From positions 346,853 to 410,852 of the forward strand of contig NZ_QAJL01000005.1 of assembly GCF_003852525.1 (NCBI RefSeq): a stretch of DNA of 64,000 nt, in the 5' to 3' direction. Both the position numbers and the translations under genes were made by a program. Every line of letters begins with the position of its first letter. Position 1 is the first letter of the stretch. Origin of the DNA: Pedobacter sp. KBW06. GTDB lineage: Bacteria > Bacteroidota > Bacteroidia > Sphingobacteriales > Sphingobacteriaceae. Below the pieces are notes generated by a model. That model worked only from the letters and a program-made list of their open reading frames with translations, was not told where the DNA came from and did not search any database. This document shows, in pieces, positions 26,447 to 35,630 of the stretch.

Positions 26447-27535
26447 TTAAGGTTTCGCTGCTGCTTTTAATTCATCTATTTTTTTCTTGGTAGCCTCATA
26501 GTTCACTTTGTCATCTTTAAATGCATAAATGATCTTTAGGTTTTCCAATGCGTTTTCATTTTTTGGATCTAATGCCAAAGCTGCTTTATAGAATGGAACT
26601 GATTGGTCAATAAGGCCAGTCATTTTTGTACCAAGTGCATTGAATTCTTTAGTTTTCTTAGGATCTAAAGCATTTCTTTGCGTTTGTATCGCCAAAGCTT
26701 GTTTGTAATAAGTATCACCCATTAAATACTGATAGATTGCATTCTTAGGATCTTTAGCAATCAGTTTGTTTAACATCTCCTGAGATTTAGCGATATCGCC
26801 CGACTTAATGTAAAGGTCAGTCTCCAAACCGATAAAATAAGAATCATCAGGGAATTTGCTTCCTGCTTCTTTCAAAATTGCCAAACCTGCTACGCTGTCT
26901 TTCATTTTATCGAAAGTAACATTCACGATTTCAGAGTAAAGCACTTTAGAATCTTTGTAACCCAAATCAATTGCTTTCTTGAAGTTTTTAACAACTTCAG
27001 GATAGTTTTGCAATTCCTTAGCCGTTACTCCAGCATTTACATACATAGAAGTATCCTGAGGATTTTTAGCTGTGATTTCATTGAAAGCATCTAAAGCAGA
27101 AGCGAAATCTTTTTTGTTAAAAGCAAAGATCGCTCTGTTTCTCAACGCGTTGCTCACGTTTACTTCAGCTTGCTGAATGTTGTCTTTCTCATCACCTTTA
27201 GTATCTACCGCTTTAGCCTGAACAATTGCTTCTTCCGCAATTTTCTGATTTGCTTTAGCATTATTGATATCTACTGAGTCTACCAATGCAATTCTGGACG
27301 CGAACAAAGCCCTGTAAGACCATGCCTCAGGCATTCCTTTAGATTTCTCATGCGCAATCGCCTTGTCGGTGTGCGCCAAGCCTGTATTGAGCGTTTTAAG
27401 GTTATCAGCTAAAGTCTCTGACTTCGCAATTGCCAAAAGAGCCCATGCTTTCTTCGCTTCGTTTACTTCACTTTTTTGCGCATTTGCATAGGTGGCTACA
27501 CCTACCAATAACATACTAAAAAGTACTTTTTTCAT
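26447..27535 (-). CDS. Exported TPR protein next to gyrA
   Basis: This 362-residue protein has a signal peptide (about residues 1-19, ending TYANAQ) and several TPR motifs, such as FASALDAFNEITAKNPQDTSMYVNAG and VVKNFKKAIDLGYKDSKVLY. Many lysines and alanines and a strongly biased, A/T-ending codon choice suggest high expression. It follows gyrA after 23 bases on the minus strand and may be co-transcribed with it. A TPR gene directly after gyrA is, as far as I recall, recurrent in Bacteroidota, but no function is assigned. It is the better conserved-looking member of a tandem paralogous pair. Confidence 0.83.
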   Translation of the reverse strand: MKKVLFSMLLVGVATYANAQKSEVNEAKKAWALLAIAKSETLADNLKTLNTGLAHTDKAIAHEKSKGMPEAWSYRALFASRIALVDSVDINNAKANQKIAEEAIVQAKAVDTKGDEKDNIQQAEVNVSNALRNRAIFAFNKKDFASALDAFNEITAKNPQDTSMYVNAGVTAKELQNYPEVVKNFKKAIDLGYKDSKVLYSEIVNVTFDKMKDSVAGLAILKEAGSKFPDDSYFIGLETDLYIKSGDIAKSQEMLNKLIAKDPKNAIYQYLMGDTYYKQALAIQTQRNALDPKKTKEFNALGTKMTGLIDQSVPFYKAALALDPKNENALENLKIIYAFKDDKVNYEATKKKIDELKAAAKP

Positions 27536-27558
27536 CTTGTTAATTTATGGTCAAAAAT

Positions 27559-30171
27559 TTAATTTTCTTCTTCTTCTTCGGTGTCATCGTCTTCTTCCTC
27601 CGCCTCTTCTTCCTCTTCTTCTCCTTCAGCAGCAAGTTCTTCTGTTGCCAGGGCATCAGTTACCACTACGCTTTCGCCATTAAGGTCCAGTTCCAACGTT
27701 TCTTCCACTTCTTCATCTTCATGCTCAATCTTAGCTACTGAAGCGATTTCATCGTTTCCTTTCAGGTTGATCAGACGAACACCCTGAGTTGCTCTTCCCA
27801 TTACCCTCAACTGACTTACAACGATTCGGATAACAATACCGGATTTATTGATGATCATTAAATCATCTGCATCCGTTACGTTCTTGATGGCTACCAAAGC
27901 ACCTGTTTTCTCAGTCACGCTAATGGTTTTAACACCTTTACCACCTCTGTTAGTAACGCGGTAATCTTCGATATCAGTACGTTTACCGTAACCTTTTTCT
28001 GAAACTACCAGGATCGTTACATTAGGATCATCAACAGCAATCATGCCAACTACTTCATCCTGCTCATGCGCAAGGGTAACTCCCCTTACACCTGTAGCCG
28101 TTCTGCCCATTGGTCTAACCTTCTCCTCATTGAAGCGAATTGCCCTTCCGGAACGTAAAGCCATCACGATTTCACTTGAACCGGTCGTTAAGCTCGCCTC
28201 TAATAACTGATCTCCTTCGTTGATGTTAATGGCATTGATACCGTTTACACGAGGTCTTGAATATGCTTCTAAAGAGGTTTTCTTAATCGTTCCCTTTTTA
28301 GTACACATGATAATGTAATTGTTTTCCAGGTACTCCTGGTCTTTCAAGTTCTTTACCTTAATGTATGCTTTGATTTTCTCTTCCTTAGGAATGTTGATGA
28401 TGTTCTGGATTGCTCTACCTTTGCTCAATCTTGATCCTTCAGGAATTTCATAAACCCTTAACCAGAAACAACGTCCTGATTCTGTAAAGAACAACATATA
28501 GTTGTGGTTGGAAGCTACCAGTAAATGCTCGATAAAATCTTCATTTCTCGAATCACTTCCTTTAGAACCTTTACCACCTCTGCCCTGGGTACGGTATTCT
28601 GTAGCCGGAGTACGTTTGATATAGCCTTCATGAGAGATCGTGATCACTACGTCTTCATCTTCGATAAAGTCTTCCATGCTCATGTCTTCTGCAGAATGTA
28701 CGATCTGAGTTCTACGCTCATCTCCGTATTTCTCCATCATCTCTACCAGCTCATCTTTAATGATTTGCATTCTTAGCTCTTCTGAATCCAGGATCGCCTG
28801 TAAATGTTCAATTAGTTTCATCAACTCATTGTATTCATCCTTGATCTTATCGCGTTCCAGTCCTGTTAACCTACGTAAGGTCATGTCTAAGATGGCTCTG
28901 GCCTGAATATCACTCAAACCAAATTTCTCCATTAAACCTGTTCTTGCCTCCTCAGGAGTCTCAGAACTACGGATTAATTTAATTACCTCATCTAAATGAT
29001 CTAAAGCGATCAGCAAACCTTCTAAGATGTGTGCTCTTTTGTTCGCTTCTGCCAATTCGAATTTGGTTCTGCGGACCACTACATCATGCCTGTGGTCAAC
29101 GAAATGACGGATCAGGTCTTTTAGGTTTAACATTTGCGGCCTGCCATTGACAAGCGCAATATTATTCACACTGAATGAGGTCTGTAAGGCGGTTTGTTTG
29201 AATAAGTTATTCAATACAATCGAGGCATTCGCATCACGTTTAATTTCGTAAACGATCCGGATACCATCCTTATTTGACTCATCTTTAATGTTAGAAATTC
29301 CTTCCAGTTTTTTCTCACCTACCAGTTCAGCGGTACGTTCGATCATCATTGCTTTATTTACCTGATAAGGGATTTCAGTAACGATAATAGTTTCGCGGTC
29401 TTTATTGGTTTCGATCTCTGCTTTCGCACGCATTACGATACGGCCTCTGCCAGTTTCAAAAGCTTCCTGAACTCCTGTATAACCATAAATGATGGCTCCT
29501 GTAGGGAAATCCGGTGCTTTGATGTGTTTCATCAGTTCCGGGATCGTGATCTCGTTATTCTCGATGTAAGCGATCGTTGCATTGATGGTTTCAGTGATGT
29601 TGTGTGGCGGCATATTCGTGGCCATACCTACTGCAATACCTGAAGATCCGTTGATCAGTAAGTTTGGAACTTTTGATGGAAGAACCGTTGGTTCCTGCAG
29701 GGAATCATCAAAGTTTAACTGGAAATCTACCGTATCTTTGTTGATGTCCGCAAGCATATCTTCTGCGATCTTCTGGAAACGGGCCTCCGTATAACGCATT
29801 GCTGCCGGAGAGTCACCATCGATCGATCCAAAGTTACCCTGTCCTTCTACCATCAGGTACCTTAAGCTCCATTCCTGAGCCATCCTAACCATGGTATTGT
29901 AAACAGAGGAGTCACCATGCGGGTGATACTTACCCAATACCTCCCCAACAATACGGGCAGATTTTTTATAAGGTTTATTATTTGCAAGCCCCAGGTCAAG
30001 CATACCGTATAAAACACGGCGGTGTACTGGTTTTAATCCATCACGAACATCGGGTAAAGCCCTTGATACAATAACCGACATCGAATAATCGATGTAAGCA
30101 GACTTCATCTGCTCGTCAATATTGATTTTAATTATTTTGTCGTTTTCTTGATTTTCTAAATCTTCTGCCAT
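27559..30171 (-). CDS. gyrA: DNA gyrase subunit A
   Basis: GyrA is the DNA-cleaving subunit of gyrase, which introduces negative supercoils. The catalytic Tyr127 lies in [12 protein letters not shown], after the quinolone-region [19 protein letters not shown]. The GyrA-box form QGRGGKG is found in the C-terminal wrapping domain. The 870-residue length is usual for Bacteroidota, and the last 40 residues are an almost purely Glu/Asp tail ([15 protein letters not shown]), as in gyrases where an acidic tail tunes DNA wrapping. Residue 92, equal to E. coli Asp87, is Asn. No gyrB is in the window. Confidence 0.97.
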   Translation of the reverse strand: MAEDLENQENDKIIKINIDEQMKSAYIDYSMSVIVSRALPDVRDGLKPVHRRVLYGMLDLGLANNKPYKKSARIVGEVLGKYHPHGDSSVYNTMVRMAQEWSLRYLMVEGQGNFGSIDGDSPAAMRYTEARFQKIAEDMLADINKDTVDFQLNFDDSLQEPTVLPSKVPNLLINGSSGIAVGMATNMPPHNITETINATIAYIENNEITIPELMKHIKAPDFPTGAIIYGYTGVQEAFETGRGRIVMRAKAEIETNKDRETIIVTEIPYQVNKAMMIERTAELVGEKKLEGISNIKDESNKDGIRIVYEIKRDANASIVLNNLFKQTALQTSFSVNNIALVNGRPQMLNLKDLIRHFVDHRHDVVVRRTKFELAEANKRAHILEGLLIALDHLDEVIKLIRSSETPEEARTGLMEKFGLSDIQARAILDMTLRRLTGLERDKIKDEYNELMKLIEHLQAILDSEELRMQIIKDELVEMMEKYGDERRTQIVHSAEDMSMEDFIEDEDVVITISHEGYIKRTPATEYRTQGRGGKGSKGSDSRNEDFIEHLLVASNHNYMLFFTESGRCFWLRVYEIPEGSRLSKGRAIQNIINIPKEEKIKAYIKVKNLKDQEYLENNYIIMCTKKGTIKKTSLEAYSRPRVNGINAININEGDQLLEASLTTGSSEIVMALRSGRAIRFNEEKVRPMGRTATGVRGVTLAHEQDEVVGMIAVDDPNVTILVVSEKGYGKRTDIEDYRVTNRGGKGVKTISVTEKTGALVAIKNVTDADDLMIINKSGIVIRIVVSQLRVMGRATQGVRLINLKGNDEIASVAKIEHEDEEVEETLELDLNGESVVVTDALATEELAAEGEEEEEEAEEEDDDTEEEEEN

Positions 30172-30230
30172 AAATAGTAATGTTCCCTAAGAACGATTTA
30201 AACGTGGTATTCTTATAACCTTGCGAATTT

Positions 30231-30258
30231 AATAAAAAATGCGCCATTAAGGCGCATT
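30231..30258 (-). terminator. Terminator of hemF, before gyrA
   Basis: AATGCGCC (30238-30245) pairs with GGCGCATT (30251-30258); the minus strand then runs into a T-run. It insulates gyrA from hemF. Confidence 0.8.
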
Positions 30259-30302
30259 GTGGAAAAATTTTGTCGTATAAATTTCGGGTATAAAAAGGCG
30301 AA

Positions 30303-31199
30303 TTAAGCCCATTCAATGCCTTTTTTCAGCTTACTCAGGGTGTAAGCTTCAGGGCTGTCGGGAATTGGCTGATAATTATACACCCATTTCGCCATTGGAG
30401 GAAGGCTCATCAGGATGGATTCAATCCTCCCGTTGGTTTCCAGGCCAAATTTTGTTCCTGCATCGTAGACCAGATTAAACTCGGCATACCTCGATCTTCT
30501 CAGGTATTGCCATTCCTGTTCTTCCGCGCTGAAGTCTGTATCCCGGTTTCTGTCGATCAGCTCGGTATAAGCCGGCAGGAAAGTATTTCCTACAGCCTCC
30601 GAGAATTCCAGTAACCTGTCAAAATCCATCCCGGTATTTTCAGGCTTCAGTTTATCATAAAAGATGCCACCTACGCCCCTGGTTTCTTCTCTGTGTTTGA
30701 TGAAGAAATAATCGTCCGCATGCGTTTTAAACTTAGGATAAAAACCACTGTCAAATTCATCACAGGTTTGTTTCAGCAAATGGTGGAAAAACCGTGCATC
30801 CGTATCAATTACATAATGCGGTGTCAGGTCTATTCCCCCGCCAAACCACCTCGTCTGATCATCCATCTCAAAATAGCGGATATTCATATGTATGATAGGC
30901 ACGAAAGGATTATTCGGGTGCATAACAATAGATACGCCCGTAGCGAAGAAATCATCGCTCTCGATCTTAAAAGCCTTTTTAATGGCATCTGGTAATTTAC
31001 CATGTACAGCGGAAAAATTCACGCCGCCTTTTTCAATTACATTTCCATTCTGCAGAATCCTGGTTCTGCCGCCACCACCACCGTCGCGGCTCCATAATTC
31101 TTCTTCGAAACGTCCTTTTCCGTCGGCCTGTTCCAGACCTTCGCAAATCGTATCCTGAATTTTCTGGTAAGCGGCAACTACTTTATCTTTAAACCCCAT
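30303..31199 (-). CDS. hemF: Oxygen-dependent coproporphyrinogen III oxidase
   Basis: HemF carries out the aerobic oxidative decarboxylation of coproporphyrinogen III to protoporphyrinogen IX in haem synthesis. The 298-residue protein has the conserved GGGGRTRILQNGNVIEKGGVNFS block, HMNIRYFEM, WFGGGIDLTPHY and NLVYDAGTKFGLETNGRIESILMSLPP, all hallmarks of the family. The presence of the oxygen-dependent enzyme suits an aerobic lifestyle. It has a promoter element about 20 bases upstream and its own terminator. Confidence 0.96.
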   Translation of the reverse strand: MGFKDKVVAAYQKIQDTICEGLEQADGKGRFEEELWSRDGGGGGRTRILQNGNVIEKGGVNFSAVHGKLPDAIKKAFKIESDDFFATGVSIVMHPNNPFVPIIHMNIRYFEMDDQTRWFGGGIDLTPHYVIDTDARFFHHLLKQTCDEFDSGFYPKFKTHADDYFFIKHREETRGVGGIFYDKLKPENTGMDFDRLLEFSEAVGNTFLPAYTELIDRNRDTDFSAEEQEWQYLRRSRYAEFNLVYDAGTKFGLETNGRIESILMSLPPMAKWVYNYQPIPDSPEAYTLSKLKKGIEWA

Positions 31200-31218
31200 T
31201 TTCTTTAAAACTTAAGCT

Positions 31219-31226
31219 CAAAGTTA
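31219..31226 (-). promoter_or_regulatory. TAnnTTTG -7 element of hemF
   Basis: TAACTTTG on the minus strand, about 20 bases before the hemF ATG. A TTTG lies 24 bases further upstream, close to the -33 position expected. Confidence 0.5.
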
Positions 31227-31280
31227 ACCTTTAAAAAAGCGCCTTCCGCCCAAAAGTTGAGATAGTACATTTTTTTGACA

Positions 31281-32501
31281 CTATTCCTCGATGAAATTAA
31301 GGTCCCGTCCATAAGTTTCCTCCAGGTGATAAAGCGCGATGTAAGCCATGCCCACGGTAATCACCGCCACGCATAGCGCTGCATTTACAATTCCCATGCT
31401 TCCTGCCAGCCATTGAAACAGCATCGTCACCAGGATCAGTGAGCCCCGCACCATATTTGGGGCAGTAGTGGTTACCGTAGCCCGCAGGTTGGTGCCGAAC
31501 TGTTCAGCGGCCATGGTCACAAATACCACCCAGTATCCGGTAAAGATCCCCGTACTTAAACAGAAAATATAGAATTTTGTAGCCGTCCATCCGCTGCTCA
31601 GCAGGTATAAAAGCATGCTGCCAAAGGTCAGGGTCAAAAATATAAAGACAATTTTCTTACGCGTTTTAAAAACCTGGCTCAGGGCACCCGTCAGGAAATC
31701 TCCGAGAGAAATCCCGATATAGGCAAACATCACCCCTTTCCCATTGTCAAAGATTTCTTTTGCATGTAAAGCCTTTCCAAATTCCGGGGCAATTCCGATC
31801 AGGATCCCTACGACGAACCAGACCGGCACGGCGATCAGGATACAGTTCAGGTATTTGAATCCTCTTTTCCTCGTCAGCAGCATCATGAAATTGCCCTTGG
31901 AAACTTCCTTTTTTGCCATGTTCTTAAACATTCCGGATTCAAAAACACCGATCCTCAGTAATAAAAGCACGATGCCCAGTCCGCCACCAATAAAAAAAGC
32001 ATTGCGCCATTCAAAAAGATCACCGACAACATAGGCTGCAACAGCACCACTAAGGCCCACTCCTGCCACCAGCATCGTTCCATAGCCACGCTTTTCTTTG
32101 CTCATGCTCTCTGAGACCAGGGTGATGCCCGCTCCCAGTTCCCCGGCAAGTCCAATACCGGCAATAAAACGTAATGCCGCATACATTGGGATACTGGTGA
32201 CAAAGCCATTGGCAATATTGGCAATGGAATACATCAGAATAGAACCAAAAAGTACAGATAAACGGCCTTTCTTATCACCCAGGATTCCCCAGAAAAACCC
32301 TCCGATCAGCAAACCTGCCATTTGCCAGTTCATCAGGCTCAGTCCGGTTTCGGTAATTTTATCAGCAGGAACGCCCAGCGCAGCCAGGCTTTTGTTTTTT
32401 ATGATCAGGAATAAAAGAAGGTCGTAGATGTCGACAAAATAACCGAGAGCTGCGACCAGTACCAGGAGAAATACGCTTTTGTTATTGTTTTCAGTAGTCA
32501 T
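31281..32501 (-). CDS. MFS transporter
   Basis: This 406-residue major facilitator superfamily carrier has about twelve helices. The motif between helices 2 and 3, FWGILGDKKGRLSVLFGSI, is the classic GxLaDrxGrrxxl signature, and LRFIAGIGLAGELGAGITLVSE marks helix 4 of the sugar/metabolite:proton symporter branch (as in ProP, ShiA or aromatic-acid carriers). GTNLRATVTTTAPNMVRGS in the second half supports the same branch. The substrate is unknown. It stands between a small conserved gene and hemF on the minus strand, with gaps of 138 and 81 bases. Confidence 0.88.
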   Translation of the reverse strand: MTTENNNKSVFLLVLVAALGYFVDIYDLLLFLIIKNKSLAALGVPADKITETGLSLMNWQMAGLLIGGFFWGILGDKKGRLSVLFGSILMYSIANIANGFVTSIPMYAALRFIAGIGLAGELGAGITLVSESMSKEKRGYGTMLVAGVGLSGAVAAYVVGDLFEWRNAFFIGGGLGIVLLLLRIGVFESGMFKNMAKKEVSKGNFMMLLTRKRGFKYLNCILIAVPVWFVVGILIGIAPEFGKALHAKEIFDNGKGVMFAYIGISLGDFLTGALSQVFKTRKKIVFIFLTLTFGSMLLYLLSSGWTATKFYIFCLSTGIFTGYWVVFVTMAAEQFGTNLRATVTTTAPNMVRGSLILVTMLFQWLAGSMGIVNAALCVAVITVGMAYIALYHLEETYGRDLNFIEE

Positions 32502-32571
32502 TTGGAGGTTTGTTGGTGGACTGAAAGTACAAACAAATTTAATTACCCATGAAAAATATTCTGATTTAAAT

Positions 32572-32602
32572 GAAAAATGGCCGGATCATCAGACCTGGCC
32601 AC
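32572..32602 (-). terminator. Probable terminator of the small conserved gene
   Basis: TGGCC...GGCCA arms (32579-32583 and 32597-32602, extended by a bulged GG/CC) on the minus strand run into TTTTTCAT. The stem is imperfect. Confidence 0.5.
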
Positions 32603-32639
32603 TCTTTATAAAACCTTTTTAAGTATCTTTTATTGCTGT

Positions 32640-32948
32640 TTAATCGTGGTGCATTTTCAGTTTATCCAGCAGTTCGGGAGAGACATTTTCCGCATAGGCC
32701 CCATAAGCATCGATCATTACCCCTTTCAGGTTGCCCACCGGCGAGGAAATCGCATAGATCACCGCGCTGTCTGCAGGATCGTTCATTCCTTCAAAACGAT
32801 AGAATTCATCGATCTCAAACTCTTCCGGCATCAGCTGCATATCGATGGCCTTACATTCGATATAATCAGGGCCTAAAGTGAAATCATATTCATAACCTCT
32901 TTTTTCGAGATCTGAAACAGCGGCAGTAACGGTGTCATATACATACAT
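32640..32948 (-). CDS. Small conserved Bacteroidota protein
   Basis: This 102-residue acidic protein belongs to a family I recognise from many Bacteroidota genomes, with ECKAIDMQLMPEEFEIDEFYRFEG and SAVIYAISSPVGNLKGVMIDAYG as its marks. It is sometimes labelled phosphoribosylpyrophosphate synthetase, but it is far too short for that enzyme and has no PRPP loop, so the label is best ignored. No signal peptide or membrane segment is seen; it is cytoplasmic. Function unknown. Confidence 0.75.
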   Translation of the reverse strand: MYVYDTVTAAVSDLEKRGYEYDFTLGPDYIECKAIDMQLMPEEFEIDEFYRFEGMNDPADSAVIYAISSPVGNLKGVMIDAYGAYAENVSPELLDKLKMHHD

Positions 32949-33028
32949 AGCTCTAATTTACTAAAAAATTACTTTACTAACCACATTAAAATTTCATAGT
33001 TCAATAAACTTTCTGATATTTAAGCATC

Positions 33029-33514
33029 ATGGTTGTATCAGAAAAAACCCTTAAATGGGGCCTTTGTTTTTACCCTCCTTTGTTATTCCAGCGTATATGG
33101 GTAAAGAAATTCCATAAAGGTTTTCGGGGAGTGGATGTAAAGATCAATAAGAGCCTTTTCAATAAAAATTATAACGGTTCCATCTTTGGAGGGACCATTT
33201 ATGCCGCTACAGATCCTTTTTACGCCCTGTTGTTTGATCAGTTGCTTCAACGTGAGGGATTTAAAGTACGGGTCTGGTTAAAAAGTGCTTCTATCCAATA
33301 CCTGAAGCCAGGACGGGGAGATTTATTTTTTACCATTACCGTTAGCGACGATATGCTGAATGAGGCCATTGAAGCGTTAAATACTGCGGGTAAATTTGTA
33401 AAAGCTTATCCGATGGAGATTACCAATGCGCAGGGCGAGCTTTGCGCAACGGTCATGAATGAAGTGTATGTCCGGAACCTGCATCAGGGGGAAGAACCAC
33501 GCATTGCTTATTAA
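33029..33514 (+). CDS. DUF4442 hotdog-fold thioesterase-like protein
   Basis: This 161-residue protein matches the DUF4442 family, which has the hotdog fold of acyl-CoA thioesterases. NYNGSIFGGTIYAATDPFYALLFDQLL carries the central hotdog helix region, and KSASIQYLKPGRGDLFFTITVS the following strands. No catalytic residue can be assigned with confidence. It is divergent from the small conserved gene and followed 24 bases later by the AlbA_2 gene on the same strand. Confidence 0.78.
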   Translation: MVVSEKTLKWGLCFYPPLLFQRIWVKKFHKGFRGVDVKINKSLFNKNYNGSIFGGTIYAATDPFYALLFDQLLQREGFKVRVWLKSASIQYLKPGRGDLFFTITVSDDMLNEAIEALNTAGKFVKAYPMEITNAQGELCATVMNEVYVRNLHQGEEPRIAY

Positions 33515-33538
33515 ATTGTATGTTTAAGTCACAGTCCA

Positions 33539-34165
33539 ATGAATATCAAGAAACTCATCCTGCAAGGCGAAGGAACTACCCTGGATTTCAAGAAAACCAT
33601 TAACAGCAATGAAAAAATCGCGAAAAGCCTCGTTGCTTTTGCCAATAATAAAGGAGGACAGCTGCTCATTGGCGTGGCCGACGACGGCAGCATCAAAGGG
33701 GTAAAATCCGAAGATGAAGAGCGGTACATGATTACCAAATCTGCGCATCAGTTTTGCCGGCCGGCGATAGAACCCGAGTTCGAGGAGATCTATGTAGACG
33801 ATAAACTGGTACTCGTGGTGACCATTCATCCAAGTGATACGAAACCCCATTATGCCTTAGATGAAAATAAGAAATGGTGGGTCTATTTCAGGGTGCAGGA
33901 CAAGAGCTTACTGGCCAGTAAAATCATTGTCGATGTGATCAAGAAAAGCGGCGATCCCAACGGACAGCTGATCACTTACCGGGATGATGAAAAGAAACTC
34001 TTTGAATACCTTGGTCAGCAAGGACGCATCACCCTGAAGGAGTTCAGCAAGATCACCCGGAGTTCCTATAAAAAAGCACAGAAAGTACTGGTTAGCCTGA
34101 TCATTAGCGGTGTCATCCAGCCTCATTCCTCTGAAAAAGAAGAATATTTCACGTCAATACAATAA
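33539..34165 (+). CDS. AlbA_2/Schlafen-type putative nucleic-acid-binding protein
   Basis: This 208-residue protein has an AlbA_2 (Schlafen AlbA) domain at residues 5-130: EGTTLDFKKTINSNEKIAKSLVAFANNKGGQLLIGV is its clear signature, and the segment around KPHYALDENKKWWVYFRVQDKS closes it. The C-terminal 60 residues (ITLKEFSKITRSSYKKAQKVLVSLIISGVIQ) look like a winged helix. Such proteins are often called ATP-binding transcriptional regulators. Nothing in the neighbourhood fixes the target. Two hairpins follow the stop. Confidence 0.82.
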   Translation: MNIKKLILQGEGTTLDFKKTINSNEKIAKSLVAFANNKGGQLLIGVADDGSIKGVKSEDEERYMITKSAHQFCRPAIEPEFEEIYVDDKLVLVVTIHPSDTKPHYALDENKKWWVYFRVQDKSLLASKIIVDVIKKSGDPNGQLITYRDDEKKLFEYLGQQGRITLKEFSKITRSSYKKAQKVLVSLIISGVIQPHSSEKEEYFTSIQ

Positions 34166-34170
34166 CAACT

Positions 34171-34226
34171 GGATGTAAAATTATTTTACATCCCCTAAAA
34201 ATGAAGTCGGAAATGCCGACTTTTGC
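34171..34226 (+). terminator. Two hairpins after the AlbA_2 gene
   Basis: GGATGTAAAA (34171-34180) pairs perfectly with 34184-34193. A second stem, AAGTCGG with CCGACTT (about 34203-34221), is followed by TTTT. The second hairpin reads like a terminator but would lie inside the first ten codons of the MATE gene if the ATG at 34201 were used. Confidence 0.6.
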
Positions 34227-34230
34227 AAAA

Positions 34231-35595
34231 ATGCTTAGTAAACTTTATTCAAAATATAAACCTTATTATTCAGACAACCTACGTCTGGCTATGCCTATTG
34301 TGGTTTCACAATTGGGGCATACACTTGTCCATTTAGCTGATAGTGTAATCGTTGGGCATTTTGCCGGAACGATCCAACTCGCGGCAGTATCGCTGGTAAA
34401 CAGTCTTTTCATGCTCATCCTCGTGATCGGAATGGGAATCTCTTATGGTTTAACGCCATTGATGGCCCAGGAAAATGGAAGGAAAAACTACGAGGAATGC
34501 GGGAAACTCCTGTCAAACAGTCTGATTATCAATTTCCTGACCTCGCTTCTGCTCTATGGTTTCGTCCATTTGGGAACCTTGCTCGTGATTGACCATATCG
34601 GACAATCTCCTGAAGTGGTGGCCTATGCCAAACCTTATTTGGGTTACCTTGCCATCTCCATTATCCCGCTGATGATTTTCCAGACTTTCAAGCAGTTTGC
34701 CGAAGGATTGGGATTCACGAAACAGGCCATGTTTGTTTCCATCTGGGGAAACCTGCTGAACATCATTCTCGGAATCATCTTCGTGAAAGGAATGTTTGGA
34801 ATTGCGCCAATGGGTGTTAATGGAGTAGGTTTAAGTACGCTGATCGACCGTTGCCTGATGGCCACAGTGATGTCCATCTATGTGATGAAGTCCCCTTATT
34901 TCAAGGCCTATATCAAAAGCTTTAAGCTGACCTTCTTTGATAAAGTAAGGGCACTTAAAATTGTCAAAATCGGTGCACCTGTTGCCCTGCAATATTCCTT
35001 CGAGATCAGTGCATTTAGTGGTGCGGCCATCCTGATCGGAACGATTGGTGCGGTAGAACAGGCCGCGCACCAGGTGGCGATTAACCTGGCTTCTGTGACC
35101 TATATGATGGCCAGTGGAATTGCTTCAGCAGCCACCATAAAAACAGGCAACAACTTTGGGAAGAAAAACTTCAATGACCTCAGACAATCCGCCATAGCGA
35201 GTTATCATGTGATCATTCTCTTTATGAGTGTGACGGCCATTTTATTTATTGTGGCCAATAACCTGCTTCCTTACATTTATACTGAGGATCGTGCCGTGAT
35301 CAATATTGCCGCGCAATTGCTGATTATCGCCGGGTTCTTTCAATTGTTTGATGGGACTCAGGTGGTTGGACTGGGCATTTTAAGGGGAATTGGCGATGTC
35401 AATGTTCCCACCTTTATCACCTTTGTTGCTTACTGGGTGATTGGAATCCCATTGGGATACCTGTTGGGCATTAAGCTTGATTTAGGTGTCAATGGAATCT
35501 GGTATGGCCTTACTTTTGGCCTGCTGACGGCTTCGATCCTGTTGTTTTTCAGGTTTCAGAATAAAACCCGGCTGCTGATTTCCAAAGCATCTTAA
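34231..35595 (+). CDS. MATE family efflux transporter
   Basis: This carrier of the multidrug and toxic compound extrusion family has twelve helices in two bundles and exports cationic compounds in exchange for sodium or protons. The family marks are LAMPIVVSQLGHTLVHLADSVIVG in helix 1, AAVSLVNSLFMLILVIGMGISYG in helix 2 and GAVEQAAHQVAINLASVTYMMASG in the second half. The frame is open from an ATG at 34201 (464 residues), but a terminator-like hairpin covers that region. The ATG at 34231 gives 454 residues starting MLSKLYSKY and is the better start. Confidence 0.88.
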   Translation: MLSKLYSKYKPYYSDNLRLAMPIVVSQLGHTLVHLADSVIVGHFAGTIQLAAVSLVNSLFMLILVIGMGISYGLTPLMAQENGRKNYEECGKLLSNSLIINFLTSLLLYGFVHLGTLLVIDHIGQSPEVVAYAKPYLGYLAISIIPLMIFQTFKQFAEGLGFTKQAMFVSIWGNLLNIILGIIFVKGMFGIAPMGVNGVGLSTLIDRCLMATVMSIYVMKSPYFKAYIKSFKLTFFDKVRALKIVKIGAPVALQYSFEISAFSGAAILIGTIGAVEQAAHQVAINLASVTYMMASGIASAATIKTGNNFGKKNFNDLRQSAIASYHVIILFMSVTAILFIVANNLLPYIYTEDRAVINIAAQLLIIAGFFQLFDGTQVVGLGILRGIGDVNVPTFITFVAYWVIGIPLGYLLGIKLDLGVNGIWYGLTFGLLTASILLFFRFQNKTRLLISKAS

Positions 35596-35604
35596 CCATA
35601 AACG

Positions 35605-35630
35605 AAAGGCCCTTTAAAGGGCCTTTTTCT
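35605..35630. terminator. Bidirectional terminator after MATE gene
   Basis: AAAGGCCCTTT pairs with AAAGGGCCTTT next to it, followed by T residues. It overlaps the 3' end of the minus-strand gene ending at 35614. Confidence 0.85.

Noticed and set aside
32640-32948. Phosphoribosylpyrophosphate synthetase
   Set aside because: This label is used for such proteins in databases, but 102 residues without a PRPP loop cannot be that enzyme.
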